A program made the translations under genes and the position numbers. Shown one piece after another: positions 36,401 to 45,159 of a stretch of DNA of 64,000 nucleotides. The stretch lies in the NCBI GenBank assembly GCA_036265005.1, contig DATAPW010000082.1, forward strand, positions 1-64,000. Reading direction: 5' to 3'. Each line of letters begins with the position of its first letter. Within the stretch, counting starts at the first letter, position 1. The notes beneath the pieces are model-generated. The model was given only the letters and a program-made list of their open reading frames with translations. It made no database searches and was not told where the DNA came from. This stretch comes from JAMXLO01 sp036265005 (GTDB taxonomy: Bacteria > Pseudomonadota > Alphaproteobacteria > Acetobacterales > Acetobacteraceae).

Positions 36401-36657
36401 GGCCTGTCATGATGACGTCCTTTGCGTTCATCCTGGGACTGCTGCCACTGGTCATCGCCGTTGGACCGTCGCAGCTGGCACGGCGCGATGTCGGCACTCC
36501 GGTGTTCGGCGGCATGCTCTCGGCATCGTTCATCGGGATCTTCGCGATACCCGCCCTCTACGTCGTCTTCCAGTCAATCCGCGAGCGGCTGCGCGTTTCC
36601 GCACGACCGGTCAGTGCGCGGGTGAAGCAGGCGGCGACGGTGGACCATAGTGTCTGA
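33493..36657 (+). CDS. RND multidrug efflux permease (HAE-1, AcrB/MexB-type)
   Basis: A 1054-residue inner-membrane proton-driven pump. It begins at GTG with the standard MxxxFIDRPRLATVIAI-like helix. The proton-relay Asp pair is in helix 4 (GIVVDDAIVVVEAVEQ), and the usual repeats include FLSAINALTLSPALCAVLL. The large periplasmic porter loops are complete, and the length is normal for AcrB (about 1050). It pairs with the adaptor to its left and exports hydrophobic drugs, dyes or solvents. A start so close to the upstream stop indicates coupling. Confidence 0.94.
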   Translation: MFSAIFIDRPRLATVIAIVTTIAGLLSLLVIPIAQYPDIVPPQVSVTTSYPGASAGVVEATIAQPIESQVVGVDKMIYMKSVSGNDGSYSLKVSFELGTDPDINTVNVNNRVQVALSKLPEDVRKQGVTVKKQSSALLGVIALYSPKLTHDELFISNYVTINLLDQIKSSPGVGDATLFGPQDYSMRAWLRTDRLTGLNLTAADVINAIKSQNVQAAVGRIGARPISNDQQLQLNIQTKGRLSSAAEFAQIVIRTNPDGSVLRLGDVARLELGAANLDRSTRLNGAPAALIAIYQSPGANALSALGGVKQMMADAARDFPDDLAWKVTYDPTTFVTATIEEVQKTLIEAFILVVLVVYLFLGSFRATLIPTIAVPVSLIGTFVVLNAIGYSANTVSLLAVVLAIGIVVDDAIVVVEAVEQVMEHHPELSPGEATKVAMGQIFAPIIAITLVLLSVFVPVAFIPGISGELFRQFAITVAVSMFLSAINALTLSPALCAVLLRPHHGPRRGPIGALMRGIDWVRDGYGAIVARLVRISVIGLVMVAVAMAGVVGLGKITPTGFLPEDDQGAFFIIVQAPDGASIARTTDVVRQIEDVLKQEPAVADFTATIGLNFIDNYSQPNAAFFIVSLKDFAHREGAGESSQALIARLGGKLSQVRGGKAIPIAPPPIIGLGTGGGFSYVLQSTGRNDPQAMSQVLRGLLVAANQDPRLKRVYSTFSAGTPSIYLDIDRDKAQILNIDPSAIFQALQASLGGYYVNDMNLFGRTWQVQVQAEADDRSSIDDIYRINVRGADNQMIPLRSLVEVRPIIGPQALIRYNNQVAVTIQGSPAAGVSSGQALAAMDQVAANTLPRGYRGVWTDVSFQEKRAEGKTAIILGFAVLFAYLFLVALYESWTIPVPVLLSVSVGVVGSFVAIDLAGLTLDLYAQIGMVVLIGLAAKNGILIVEFAKERRAEGIPLLEAATEGARSRFRPVMMTSFAFILGLLPLVIAVGPSQLARRDVGTPVFGGMLSASFIGIFAIPALYVVFQSIRERLRVSARPVSARVKQAATVDHSV

Positions 36658-36711
36658 GCGAGGGGGCAACAGTATAGTCGGCGGCGGTTATGGAGAGGGT
36701 GGACCTCGATC

Positions 36712-37134
36712 ATGCGTAGTGCTGGAATAAGGTTGATCGTTCCAGCAGCAATCCTTGCGCTTGCAGGGTGCACATCGGAACCTAAGACGCAGCCGATTGG
36801 CGCTGCTGCGGCAACGCCAGCCGTGTCGTGGGACGGTACCTACCGCGGTGTCGTGCAGATCACGGCGGTCGGTTCTGGCATTCAAAGGCAGTGGTGCGAA
36901 ACCGACCCGGCGATGGTTGTGCAGGTGACAGGCAACGCGCTCACCTATCGAATGCCGCATCCAAACGCACCGGACAACCCCACGCCGGTTTATTCGGGCA
37001 GTATAACGCGGGATGGTGCTTTCAACATTCAATTGATAAGCGGCGTGATGAGCGGGCGGATTGTCGGTAACCACATGTCCGGTGCCATCAGCGGTTCGGT
37101 ATGCACTTATTCCTTTTCGACTGACCGATCATGA
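36712..37134 (+). CDS. Putative lipoprotein of unknown function
   Basis: A 140-residue protein with a lipoprotein signal, ILALAGCTSEP, where the Cys is the lipidation site. The mature part, about 115 residues, is predicted beta-rich (GTYRGVVQITAVGSG, NALTYRMPHPN, GAISGSVCTYSF), with a second and third Cys that could pair. It lies 54 bases after the RND permease in the same direction but has no obvious link to efflux. Confidence 0.68.
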   Translation: MRSAGIRLIVPAAILALAGCTSEPKTQPIGAAAATPAVSWDGTYRGVVQITAVGSGIQRQWCETDPAMVVQVTGNALTYRMPHPNAPDNPTPVYSGSITRDGAFNIQLISGVMSGRIVGNHMSGAISGSVCTYSFSTDRS

Positions 37135-37389
37135 ACCCGAGCGCGACATCGCCGATGCTCGCCGACGACAAGGGGCAAATTAGGAAACAGCGCGCTCAGG
37201 ACACCACGTGCCGCCGCAATCACTGGGACGACGCCCGGGTCGGAATCCGTTACGGCAAGCGGCTGATTGCGGACTGCCAGCGGCGTGACGCCTGACGGCA
37301 CCGCAACGCCTGGCCATTCACGGTGCACCATCGGGCTTTGGCCAGCTGGGAGGCAGCACCGCCACCAACTGGTCTGGCGCGCCGATTGG

Positions 37390-37935
37390 TTACCGGCCGT
37401 TGTCCACGCGCCTGCGCCGCAGTGCCTCGTTCAGGGTCTGCAGCTCGACCTTTGTCGCGTCGGGCTCCTCCAGCTTCACGGCCAGGGCTCTGATCAGGTC
37501 GGAGCGGGCGACGATGCCGACCAGCTTGCCTTCACGCACGACCGGCACTCGCTTGATGTTCTTTGCATGCATCAGGCTTGCCACCTCTCGCGCGGGTGTG
37601 TCCTCGGTCACCGTCGTGACCCCCACCGACATCACCGATTTCACTTTGCGCCGTTGTTCCTGAATGCCTCGCAGGAATGTCGGTGCGAGCTCGAAGCCGT
37701 CGGCCAGCATATCGAGCCAGCGTGCCTGTCGTTCGGTGTATCCTTCGTGCCAGCGCACCAGGTCGCCCTCGCTCAACATGCCGACAATGGCGCCGGCATC
37801 GTCCACGACCGGCAGGCCGCTGATGTGGTACTGGGCCATCAGTTTCACTGCCTCGAGAAGTGACGTGTCCGGATGCACGACCGTCACATCACGTGTCATC
37901 AGGTCGCCGGCCGTAAAGATCGCTTCATCGAGCAT
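37390..37935 (-). CDS. Tandem CBS-domain protein
   Basis: A 181-residue cytosolic protein with two CBS domains, at about residues 10-65 (LMTRDVTVVHPDTSLLEAV, ISGLPVVDDAGAIVGMLSEG) and 100-160 (VMSVGVTTVTEDTPAREVA, IKRVPVVREGKLVGIVARSD). CBS pairs bind adenosyl nucleotides and act as energy or ionic sensors. There is no attached effector domain. It stands alone between convergent and divergent small genes. Confidence 0.88.
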   Translation of the reverse strand: MLDEAIFTAGDLMTRDVTVVHPDTSLLEAVKLMAQYHISGLPVVDDAGAIVGMLSEGDLVRWHEGYTERQARWLDMLADGFELAPTFLRGIQEQRRKVKSVMSVGVTTVTEDTPAREVASLMHAKNIKRVPVVREGKLVGIVARSDLIRALAVKLEEPDATKVELQTLNEALRRRRVDNGR

Positions 37936-38232
37936 GGTTCGGTTCCCCTTCTTGTCCTGGCCGGGGCGCCCAGCGCGCGGCCCTGCCGCCTTTGAGCGGC
38001 CTGTTTAGCACAGATCCGCCGTTGCTGTTGACCCAGATCAAGCAGCGCCGGGCCGACCAGGGCCGAGAGATGAGGGGCATTACTTGCTGCCGATTGTGCG
38101 CGGTGTTGGCTACGCTAGCATCGGCCGTTGTGCACTGGCTACCGGTGCGCATGGGCTGATAGTATCAAGGGCAATCGGGCGCCTGTCGATGATTGACAGC
38201 GCGTGAGAGTGCGATTCTAGAGGAGGCGACGA

Positions 38233-38592
38233 ATGCGCCGAGCTTTCCTGCTGCTTTTGCTGGTCGGTGTCTGCTTCGCGCAGCCGGCTTTGGCCCAGGT
38301 GAACCCGTTCCGTGGCAGCAGGGGCGTGCCGCTGACGAAAGCCGATCTCACGTTGCTCAACGATGCGACAAATCGTTTGCTGGCACGTCCGGAATTGAAC
38401 GTCGGCGCTACCGAGAGCTGGAGCAATCCGCAATCCGGCGCGAGCGGAACCGTGACTGCCGGCGATGCCGTTCGGTTCAAAGGGTTGGCCTGCCGCATTG
38501 TCCAATACCAAAACGTTGTTCCTGGGCCGAATAAGGAGCGTAGTGCGACGGTCAAATGGTGCAAAACGACGGGGGGCTGGAAAGTCGGCTGA
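38233..38592 (+). CDS. Exported small protein, paralogue of the 19-kb surface-antigen-like gene
   Basis: A 119-residue protein with a signal peptide, FLLLLLVGVCFAQPALAQ. The rest shows SWSNPQSGASG, then ACRIVQY, then TVKWCKTTGGWKVG. The same order of W-x-NP-x-S, CR-x2-x-Y and WC...GxWK occurs in the 19055-19444 protein, so they are one family. The ribosome site is GAGGAGG. Function unknown; two Cys probably pair in the periplasm. Confidence 0.7.
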   Translation: MRRAFLLLLLVGVCFAQPALAQVNPFRGSRGVPLTKADLTLLNDATNRLLARPELNVGATESWSNPQSGASGTVTAGDAVRFKGLACRIVQYQNVVPGPNKERSATVKWCKTTGGWKVG

Positions 38593-38831
38593 CGACTGAG
38601 GTTACCCGCCGGCGGCTGCTGCTTTGCCGAAAGCGGATAGCTGATGGTTGCGGCACCAGCTACCGTCGGCAACCCAGATCAGCAGGCGGTTGCCCGAACT
38701 TGTCGATAGACTTGGCGATAAGGCGGCAGCTGACGTCGCGTGAGAAGTTGGTGCGCCCATGCCTGAACTCGATGCCACGCTTCTTGTGGCCGAAGAAACT
38801 GACGAGGCCATCTGAATAGGGGAAGCGTGGC

Positions 38832-39395
38832 ATGACCAGAACGAGACGCTCGACATTGGTATGGCTAGCCGGCCTGACCGGAGTTGCGGCGGCAACGCCG
38901 ACACAGGCATTCGCCGCATCTGCCAGCAGGATCACACGGGATGCTGACCACGCGTTGCGCACCCTTTACGCAGCGCAGCCCAAGGCGCGCGACCTGAGCA
39001 AGCGTGCCAAGGCAATCCTCGTGTTCCCCAAGGTCATCAAGGCCGGCCTGCTGATCGGCGGCCAGGGCGGCGACGGTGCACTCCAGGTGGCGGGCAAGAC
39101 GACCGGCTACTACAACATCGCGGCGGCATCGTTTGGCCTGCAGGCCGGAGCGCAAGCCTTCAGCTACGCCATGTTCTTCATGACGGATTCAGCGCTGCAG
39201 TATTTGCAGAGCAGCGACGGATGGTCGATCGGATCGGGGCCCAGCGTCGTGGCCGTGGACAAGGGGTCAGCCGCCAGTCTGACCAGCACGACCCTCTCGC
39301 AGGACGTCTATGCGTTCCCGTTCGGCCAGCACGGCCTGATGGCCGGGATCGACCTGGAAGGATCCAAGATAACGCGGATCAACCCGGGGCCGTGA
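38832..39395 (+). CDS. SYLF-domain (YSC84-like) lipid-binding exported protein
   Basis: A 187-residue protein with a signal region, TLVWLAGLTGVAAATPTQAFA, and the SYLF/Ysc84 domain: ARDLSKRAKAILVFPKVIKAG, GGDGAL, YYNIAAASFGLQAGAQ and the closing LMAGIDLEGSKITRI. SYLF domains bind phosphoinositides or other lipids in eukaryotes; the bacterial role, probably at the envelope, is unknown. The length is typical for bacterial members. Confidence 0.85.
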   Translation: MTRTRRSTLVWLAGLTGVAAATPTQAFAASASRITRDADHALRTLYAAQPKARDLSKRAKAILVFPKVIKAGLLIGGQGGDGALQVAGKTTGYYNIAAASFGLQAGAQAFSYAMFFMTDSALQYLQSSDGWSIGSGPSVVAVDKGSAASLTSTTLSQDVYAFPFGQHGLMAGIDLEGSKITRINPGP

Positions 39396-39492
39396 CATGC
39401 CTCTGTGGCTGATCCCCATGGCGTGAACCGTGGTCAGTCTCAGACATGTCGTGGTGTATTGTGGGATGCGGCAGGATCAACCCGATCCGCGT

Positions 39493-40620
39493 TCAGTCAC
39501 CGTCCGTCGCTGCGGTGCGAAAGGCCGCCCACTTTCCGTCCACGCGGCCGAATGATCGGATGCCAAGCGCGACCAGCCATGTCGCAACGAAGAGCCCAAC
39601 AACCGCGAAGCCGACGCTGTTCAGATCGATCGTGGATATCCAGGTCCAGAAGGCACCCTCAAGTTTGAACAGGTCGCTGAACAGACCCACAGTCTCGATG
39701 GCGCCGATCATGAGAGCCACCGCAACAGAGAGTCCGGTAATCGCGAGATTGTAGTAAAGCTTCCGTCCCGGCTTCACCAGAGCCCAGCGGTACGCGAAAT
39801 GCATGAGGGAGCCGTCGATAGTGTCGAACAATGACATGCCGGCAGCGAACAAGATGGGCAGACAAAGAATTGCGTACCATGGCAAGCGGGAAGCCGCACC
39901 TGAGCCGGTCAATACCAGCAACGCAACTTCGGTCGCGGTGTCGAAGCCAAGCCCAAACAGGAGACCTACGAGATACATCTGCCAAGGTTTGCGGATGAGC
40001 TTCATCATCGGGCCCAGTAGCCGGCCTATCAGCCCACTTCCATCAAGCTGTTGCTCGAGCGCGTCCTCGTCCTGATGACCGGCTCGCATCCTGCGAACGA
40101 CTTTCCAGATATTGGCCAATACGACCAGGTTCAGCAGGGCGACCATGAACAGGAAGCCGCTTGACACTGCCATGCCGATGAGTCCGGCGACGTTATGGAG
40201 TTCAGTGTCCTGGTGAAGCACGAATTCCGCGACGGAACGGATTCCGATGGCGAGCATGAACGTGAGCCCGAAAACCACGCTTGAATGACCGGCCGAAAAC
40301 CAGAAACCGACCGATGCGGAGCGTTTGCCCTGCCGCATGAGGTTACGCGTTGTATTGTCGATGGCTGCAATATGGTCTGCATCGAAGGCATGCCGAACCC
40401 CGAGCATGTAGGCCGTGATGCCGATGCCTATGCCGAAAACCCTGGAGCCCGCACTGAAGTGTTGCGGCGCCACGACAGTGAGCAAGGTGACCCAGCCGGC
40501 GAGGTGGAGAAGCCCGATACACGCCGCCACGCCGGCCAATCCTGGCCATACCCGAACCGACTCGATCAGGCGAAGTCGCACCGAAGCGGTTGACAGGTTG
40601 TTCGCTGCAGCCTTTGGCAT
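39493..40620 (-). CDS. NiCoT-family nickel/cobalt permease (HoxN/NixA-type)
   Basis: A 375-residue permease. The family signature is complete: RHAFDADHIAAIDN (HX4DH motif), then FSAGHSSVVFGL, LLFGLGFDTATEVALL and LFAAGMSLFDTIDGSLM, across about eight helices. NiCoT proteins import Ni2+ and/or Co2+ with high affinity. I use the ATG directly before PKAAANN, with GGGAA upstream; one 12 bases further upstream is also possible. No hydrogenase, urease or cobalamin gene is nearby, so metal specificity cannot be inferred. A weak TAC-rich leader shows no obvious riboswitch. Confidence 0.9.
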   Translation of the reverse strand: MPKAAANNLSTASVRLRLIESVRVWPGLAGVAACIGLLHLAGWVTLLTVVAPQHFSAGSRVFGIGIGITAYMLGVRHAFDADHIAAIDNTTRNLMRQGKRSASVGFWFSAGHSSVVFGLTFMLAIGIRSVAEFVLHQDTELHNVAGLIGMAVSSGFLFMVALLNLVVLANIWKVVRRMRAGHQDEDALEQQLDGSGLIGRLLGPMMKLIRKPWQMYLVGLLFGLGFDTATEVALLVLTGSGAASRLPWYAILCLPILFAAGMSLFDTIDGSLMHFAYRWALVKPGRKLYYNLAITGLSVAVALMIGAIETVGLFSDLFKLEGAFWTWISTIDLNSVGFAVVGLFVATWLVALGIRSFGRVDGKWAAFRTAATDGD

Positions 40621-40808
40621 GATGGTTCCCATTCGGATACAGAGCCTCGCGCGTCTCGTAATCGACCTTCGCACCCCGATATTTCAGGAAACTCGCGGGC
40701 CCTTGCGGAATCGCACGCTGAGCTACGAGAGTCCCGGCCACGACGATGGACACTGGTTCGGGGGATCGCCTTCAGACACAAATCGTAATCACATGGGGGA
40801 CGATTGCG

Positions 40809-43619
40809 ATGACGAGACGCCCAAAAACGGCGACTCGGTCAGGACGACCGCAGCGCGGCAGCGGCGGTCCAGCGCGGAGGGCATCATTTGTCCCCCATGG
40901 GCGCGAGGATGCGGTCGCCCTTATCGATGGGCTGATTGACCGCATCCGCGATGGTGGGGCGGCGCTGGTGATCAGCGGCGAGCCGGGGATCGGAAAATCG
41001 GCACTGCTCGACGTTGCCCGGGCTCACGCGCGCACTGGCGGGCTGCGTGTGCTGCACATGTCAGGTGTGACGGCTGAGGCACATCTGCCATTTGCTGCGC
41101 TCCAGCAGGCGATGGGGCCTGTCCTGAAGCAGGCCGACACATTGCCGCCGCGCCAGCGCTCGGCTTTGCTTTCTGCTTTCGGCCTGAGCGACGATGCAAC
41201 AGCGCCGGATGTATACCTGGTCGGTCTCGCGACGCTCACGCTCCTGACGGAGAGCGCGGCACGCAAGCCCATCCTGCTCGTGGCGGACGACGCGCAATGG
41301 CTGGATCAGCCGAGTTATGACGTCCTTGCATTCATTTCAAGACGGCTCAGTGCCGATCCGATCGTTCTCCTGATGGCGACACGGGACGGCTCCGACCGGT
41401 CCCTGTCCTATCCCGGTATCCTGCGGCACCCTCTGTCAGGGCTCGACAACACCACGGCGGAACGCCTGCTGGACTCGCATGCACCAGGTCTGTCGCTTGA
41501 TTTGCGCCGCCGGTTCCTGGATGAGGCCGCGGGCAACCCCTTGGCCCTGGTCGAGTTGCCGCGCAGCGAACGCGTGCCGGAGACAGCCGAATCGCAGTGG
41601 CTGCCACTGACCGATCGACTGGAACGAACCTTCTTCAGCCGGGTCTCCGATCTCCCGGCAGCGACCCGCGCGCTGCTTCTGATCATAGCGGAGAACGACG
41701 GGAAATCTCTCCGCGAAGTGCTGGATGCGGGCGACATGCTGCTGGGCGAGCCAGTCGGACTCGATGCGCTGGCACCGGCAGTGTCGGCGAGGCTGATCGA
41801 GGTCTCCGCATCGGACGTGCAATTCCGGCATCCTCTGATGCGCTCGGCGGTCCATCAGGCAGCCAGTCTGGCGATGCGGCAGAAAGTCCACGAGGTACTC
41901 GCCGGCGTCATCAAGGACCAATCCGACCGGGGCATCTGGCACCGGATGGTATCGACGATCGGACCCGATGACTCCCTGGCCGTTGAACTCGACGCCGCGG
42001 CGGCACGCTCGCAACGACGCGGGGGCTTTGCCATGGCAATCGTCGCGCTGGAGAACGCGGCGCGGCTCAGCGGTTCGGTTGCAGCGAGAAGCGAGCGGCT
42101 GATGCGCGCCGCCGAGCTGGCGGCTGAGTTGGCGCAGCCCGAAACAGTGGAGCGTCTGCTGCGCGAGGCAGACCTGGATCGACCCCCACCGCATGTGCAG
42201 GCACGGGTCGCGTGGATTCGTGAGATGAGTCAGCCCCTGACAGTGAACGATCCCGCGCGGATTCCCGCGCTGCGTGGCCTTGCCGATGACGCTCAGGCCG
42301 ACGGTGCCGTTGACCTGGCGCTTAACCTCCTGTGGCGTGCCGCCCAGCGCTGCTGGTGGGGCAACGCAAGCGACGCAATGCGCGCGAGCATCATCGCAGC
42401 GGCCAGCGAGCTTGGATTGCCGGAGACGGATGCGCGCCTGATCGCGATCACCGGATATGTCGGGCCGCTCGAGCGCGGCAGCGACGTCTACCGGCAGTTG
42501 AGGGCACATGCCGCAACCGGCGTTGCGGACCCGGTGGTGGCGCGGATCCTGGGCCTCACCGCCAATACGATCGGCGCATTCGATTTAGGCGTGGGCTGGC
42601 TGACTGAGTCGAGCAACGCATTGCGTGAGCAGGGACGCCTCGGTGACCTGGCACGTGTTCTGTTCGCGCGGAGCTATGCCGAGATGGAGACGGGAGACTG
42701 GATGGGAGCCCTGACGAGTGCCGAGGAGTCAGTGCGTTTCGGAGAAGAAACCGGCCAGACGGTCTGGGTTGCCGCGGCGACGATTGTGCAGGCGAGACTC
42801 GCTGCCATGCGGGGCAGCCTGGCTGCCGCGGAGGCCCATGCGGTGCAGGCTGAGCGGCTGGTGCTTTCGCCGGGCACCAGTTTCCTACTGGCACTGCTGC
42901 AGAATGCGCGCGGTATTGCTGCGCTCGGCGCCGGCCGGCCTACGGAGGCTTACGAGCACCTGCAGCGTGTCCACACGCCCGCCGACCCGGCAATGAACAC
43001 CAGTCTGCAGTTCTTCAGCCTGGCGGACCACGTCGAGGCTGCCGTGTCATGCGGCCAGGAGGCCGCTGCGGCCTCGATCCTCGAAGAGGTGGAGCGGCGT
43101 TCGGCGCCCGTCGCTGTGCCGTGGGTCCAGATGATGCTCTGCTACGGCAAGGCCCTGCTCGCCTCACCGGGCCGCGCGGAGCTGTTCTTCCAGGATGGTC
43201 TCGGCACGCTCGCGCAGAACTGGCCGTTCCTGCGGGCGCGTCTGCTCCTGGCATATGGCGGATGGCTGCGGCGCCAGCGCCGGGTCGCCGAGGCCCGCTC
43301 ACCGCTGCGAACGGCCCGGGATATGTTCGATGCGCTGGGCGCCTCACCCTGGAGCGAACGTGCGCGTCAGGAACTTCGTGCTGCAGGCGAATCCAGCCGC
43401 CCTCGCACGGAACTCGTTCGCGACGTGCTGACGCCCCAGGAACTGCACATCGCAGAACTGGCAGCCGCTGGGCTTTCGAACAAAGAAATCGGCGCTCGGC
43501 TGTATCTGTCGCATCGGACTGTCGGCTATCACCTGCACCGGATCTTCCCGAAACTCGGCATCACCGCCCGCTCGGGCCTCCGCACCGTGCTCGACAGGGC
43601 GACACCGGCCGCTGCCTGA
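40809..43619 (+). CDS. LuxR-family ATPase regulator (LAL/MalT-like)
   Basis: A 936-residue regulator. An AAA_16-type ATPase occupies the N-terminus, with P-loop VISGEPGIGKSALL (about residue 57) and Walker B ILLVADDAQWLD. A long helical TPR-like region follows, and the C-terminal LuxR HTH is LTPQELHIAELAAAGLSNKE then GYHLHRIFPKLGI. Large ATP-binding LuxR proteins act as ligand-gated activators. I chose the ATG eight bases after GGGGGAC; the frame is open 21 codons further upstream. An AraC gene follows 98 bases downstream, possibly in the same unit. The target is unknown. Confidence 0.9.
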   Translation: MTRRPKTATRSGRPQRGSGGPARRASFVPHGREDAVALIDGLIDRIRDGGAALVISGEPGIGKSALLDVARAHARTGGLRVLHMSGVTAEAHLPFAALQQAMGPVLKQADTLPPRQRSALLSAFGLSDDATAPDVYLVGLATLTLLTESAARKPILLVADDAQWLDQPSYDVLAFISRRLSADPIVLLMATRDGSDRSLSYPGILRHPLSGLDNTTAERLLDSHAPGLSLDLRRRFLDEAAGNPLALVELPRSERVPETAESQWLPLTDRLERTFFSRVSDLPAATRALLLIIAENDGKSLREVLDAGDMLLGEPVGLDALAPAVSARLIEVSASDVQFRHPLMRSAVHQAASLAMRQKVHEVLAGVIKDQSDRGIWHRMVSTIGPDDSLAVELDAAAARSQRRGGFAMAIVALENAARLSGSVAARSERLMRAAELAAELAQPETVERLLREADLDRPPPHVQARVAWIREMSQPLTVNDPARIPALRGLADDAQADGAVDLALNLLWRAAQRCWWGNASDAMRASIIAAASELGLPETDARLIAITGYVGPLERGSDVYRQLRAHAATGVADPVVARILGLTANTIGAFDLGVGWLTESSNALREQGRLGDLARVLFARSYAEMETGDWMGALTSAEESVRFGEETGQTVWVAAATIVQARLAAMRGSLAAAEAHAVQAERLVLSPGTSFLLALLQNARGIAALGAGRPTEAYEHLQRVHTPADPAMNTSLQFFSLADHVEAAVSCGQEAAAASILEEVERRSAPVAVPWVQMMLCYGKALLASPGRAELFFQDGLGTLAQNWPFLRARLLLAYGGWLRRQRRVAEARSPLRTARDMFDALGASPWSERARQELRAAGESSRPRTELVRDVLTPQELHIAELAAAGLSNKEIGARLYLSHRTVGYHLHRIFPKLGITARSGLRTVLDRATPAAA

Positions 43620-43717
43620 TCGCCGGCCGGTCATCGGACCGGTCATTCGACAGAAGCGGCACCTCCGTGCCCCTGGTAGGAATTCGCCCGTCAAAGACGG
43701 AAAATTGGATACTGACC

Positions 43718-44728
43718 ATGACCGATAGCAACGTACTCACATCGTATCGTGGCGAATTCCATGGACCGGTGTTGTCCGCCGCCTTCGCGCCGAGGCGCAG
43801 AAACGCAACGATCTCGGTCTCGCTCGAACGAATGCAGTCGGGCCTTCCGGTCCTCTGCGAGGAGACGACATGGCGCCTGCCGAACATTCTGCAGAGCACG
43901 GACGAGCCGAATCCGAGATTGATCGCCGCCCGGTGGCACGGTACGGACCTGCGCGAGCGATCATCCGAGATAGCTGGCGACTATCATATGTTCAGCATGA
44001 GCCTGCAGCCTTCGGAGTTCTCGCTATGGCTGGGAGCGGCATCGTTTCCCCACCAGGCCGTTGCTCCTGGAACGATCCAGATCACCCGACCTGCGTTGCC
44101 CGCCCGCATCGTCTACCACAGGCCATACGACGTTCTGCACCTGTATATGCAAAACTCGCTTCTGAAGGAGTGCTTCGAGTGGTCGCACAACAGGCGTCCT
44201 GCAGGTGAGATCATTATTCACGACCCACTCTTTTCTCACGATGCGGTATTGGAAATGCTCGGTACCGCCTTGTTGTCGATCACCGGGATCGGCGGATCAT
44301 ATGACGGGCTCCTTGCCGATTTCCTGAGTCTCTCAATCATCATTCGCGTCCTCGGGCTATACGGCGAATGCCCGCCCCCGACATCGCAAAAAGTCAATGC
44401 GCTTGCCAAATGGCGGCTGAGGCGTGCCATCGAGTTCATCGAGGCGCATACCGACGCCCCGGTCGCGCTTGCCGACCTCGCCCGGGTGGCGGGGTTGAGC
44501 CGCATGCATTTTGCCGCCCAATTCCGTGCGGCAACGGGGCTTCGCCCGCATGAGTATATGTTGCGTATACGCATCGAGAAAGCACAAGCCATGTTGGCGA
44601 CATCCGATATGCCCATCGTTGAAGTGGCGCTGACTTGCGGCTTCGCTTCGCAGGCCCATTTTACCACCGCCTTCAGGCGCGTGGCTGGTCTGACCCCGAA
44701 TCGTTGGCGGCAGCGCTATTGCGCGTGA
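43718..44728 (+). CDS. AraC-family transcriptional regulator
   Basis: A 336-residue regulator. The C-terminal double HTH is VALADLARVAGLSRMHFAAQ, then MPIVEVALTCGFASQAHFTT with the family ending FRRVAGLTPNRWR. The N-terminal 220 residues are a sensor domain with no name I can give. The frame extends far upstream into the LuxR gene, but the ATG used follows GGATAC and begins the unique sequence. It probably forms a regulatory pair with the LuxR-type gene before it. Confidence 0.84.
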   Translation: MTDSNVLTSYRGEFHGPVLSAAFAPRRRNATISVSLERMQSGLPVLCEETTWRLPNILQSTDEPNPRLIAARWHGTDLRERSSEIAGDYHMFSMSLQPSEFSLWLGAASFPHQAVAPGTIQITRPALPARIVYHRPYDVLHLYMQNSLLKECFEWSHNRRPAGEIIIHDPLFSHDAVLEMLGTALLSITGIGGSYDGLLADFLSLSIIIRVLGLYGECPPPTSQKVNALAKWRLRRAIEFIEAHTDAPVALADLARVAGLSRMHFAAQFRAATGLRPHEYMLRIRIEKAQAMLATSDMPIVEVALTCGFASQAHFTTAFRRVAGLTPNRWRQRYCA

Positions 44729-44891
44729 CAGGAGGCGCCGGCAGGTACACGCCGGCCACAGGTCGCCAGACAGGAGCACATATCACCTGCGTACCCGACT
44801 GCAGAGCGAACCGGGCCACCGTCAGAATGTCGTCGGCCGCACGCGGCACGTGCCATATGGTGGAACGCAATCGGTTCCGCCGTCGAATGCG

Positions 44892-44914
44892 TCGGCGGCA
44901 ATGATTGCCGCCGA
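44892..44914. promoter_or_regulatory. Near-perfect 23-base palindrome
   Basis: TCGGCGGCAAT and ATTGCCGCCGA are exact inverted repeats around a single G. There is no following T-run in either direction, so it is not an obvious terminator. It lies 62 bases upstream of a small lipoprotein gene and could be an operator; which protein binds it is unknown. Confidence 0.4.
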
Positions 44915-44976
44915 TTGCTGGCGATCTTAGGCTACGCGCACTGAAGCGCGCATTCTCAGAATAGGGGCAAGTCTTG

Positions 44977-45159
44977 ATGCGACCGACCACCGGATTGTTC
45001 ATTCTCCTGGCAGTGCTTGCCCTCGCGGCGTGTTCCGATGTTACCGTGGCACCAAACCCGACCAACCCCGGTTACATCGGCAACTATGGACCGGGAAGTA
45101 GTGGGTGGCCGACTACCCCTGCGACGGGCGCCGAGCGCCGTATTGGCACCGGCCTTTAG
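44977..45159 (+). CDS. Small putative lipoprotein
   Basis: A 60-residue protein with a lipoprotein signal, LFILLAVLALAACSDVT, the Cys being the lipid site. The mature part is only about 40 residues, rich in Pro, Gly, Asn and Thr, with no domain. The ATG is 10 bases after a GGGG run; a TTG one codon upstream is also possible. Short lipoproteins of this kind are common near rearranged regions and are often missed by annotation. Confidence 0.62.
   Translation: MRPTTGLFILLAVLALAACSDVTVAPNPTNPGYIGNYGPGSSGWPTTPATGAERRIGTGL

Noticed and set aside
37107..37331. Reverse 74-codon frame after the lipoprotein gene
   Set aside because: No domain or good start; overlaps the neighbour's 3' end.
38660..38962. 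Reverse frame reading SFFGHKKRGIEFRHGRTNFS
   Set aside because: Protein-like but antisense to the start of the SYLF gene and without a ribosome site; family not recognised.
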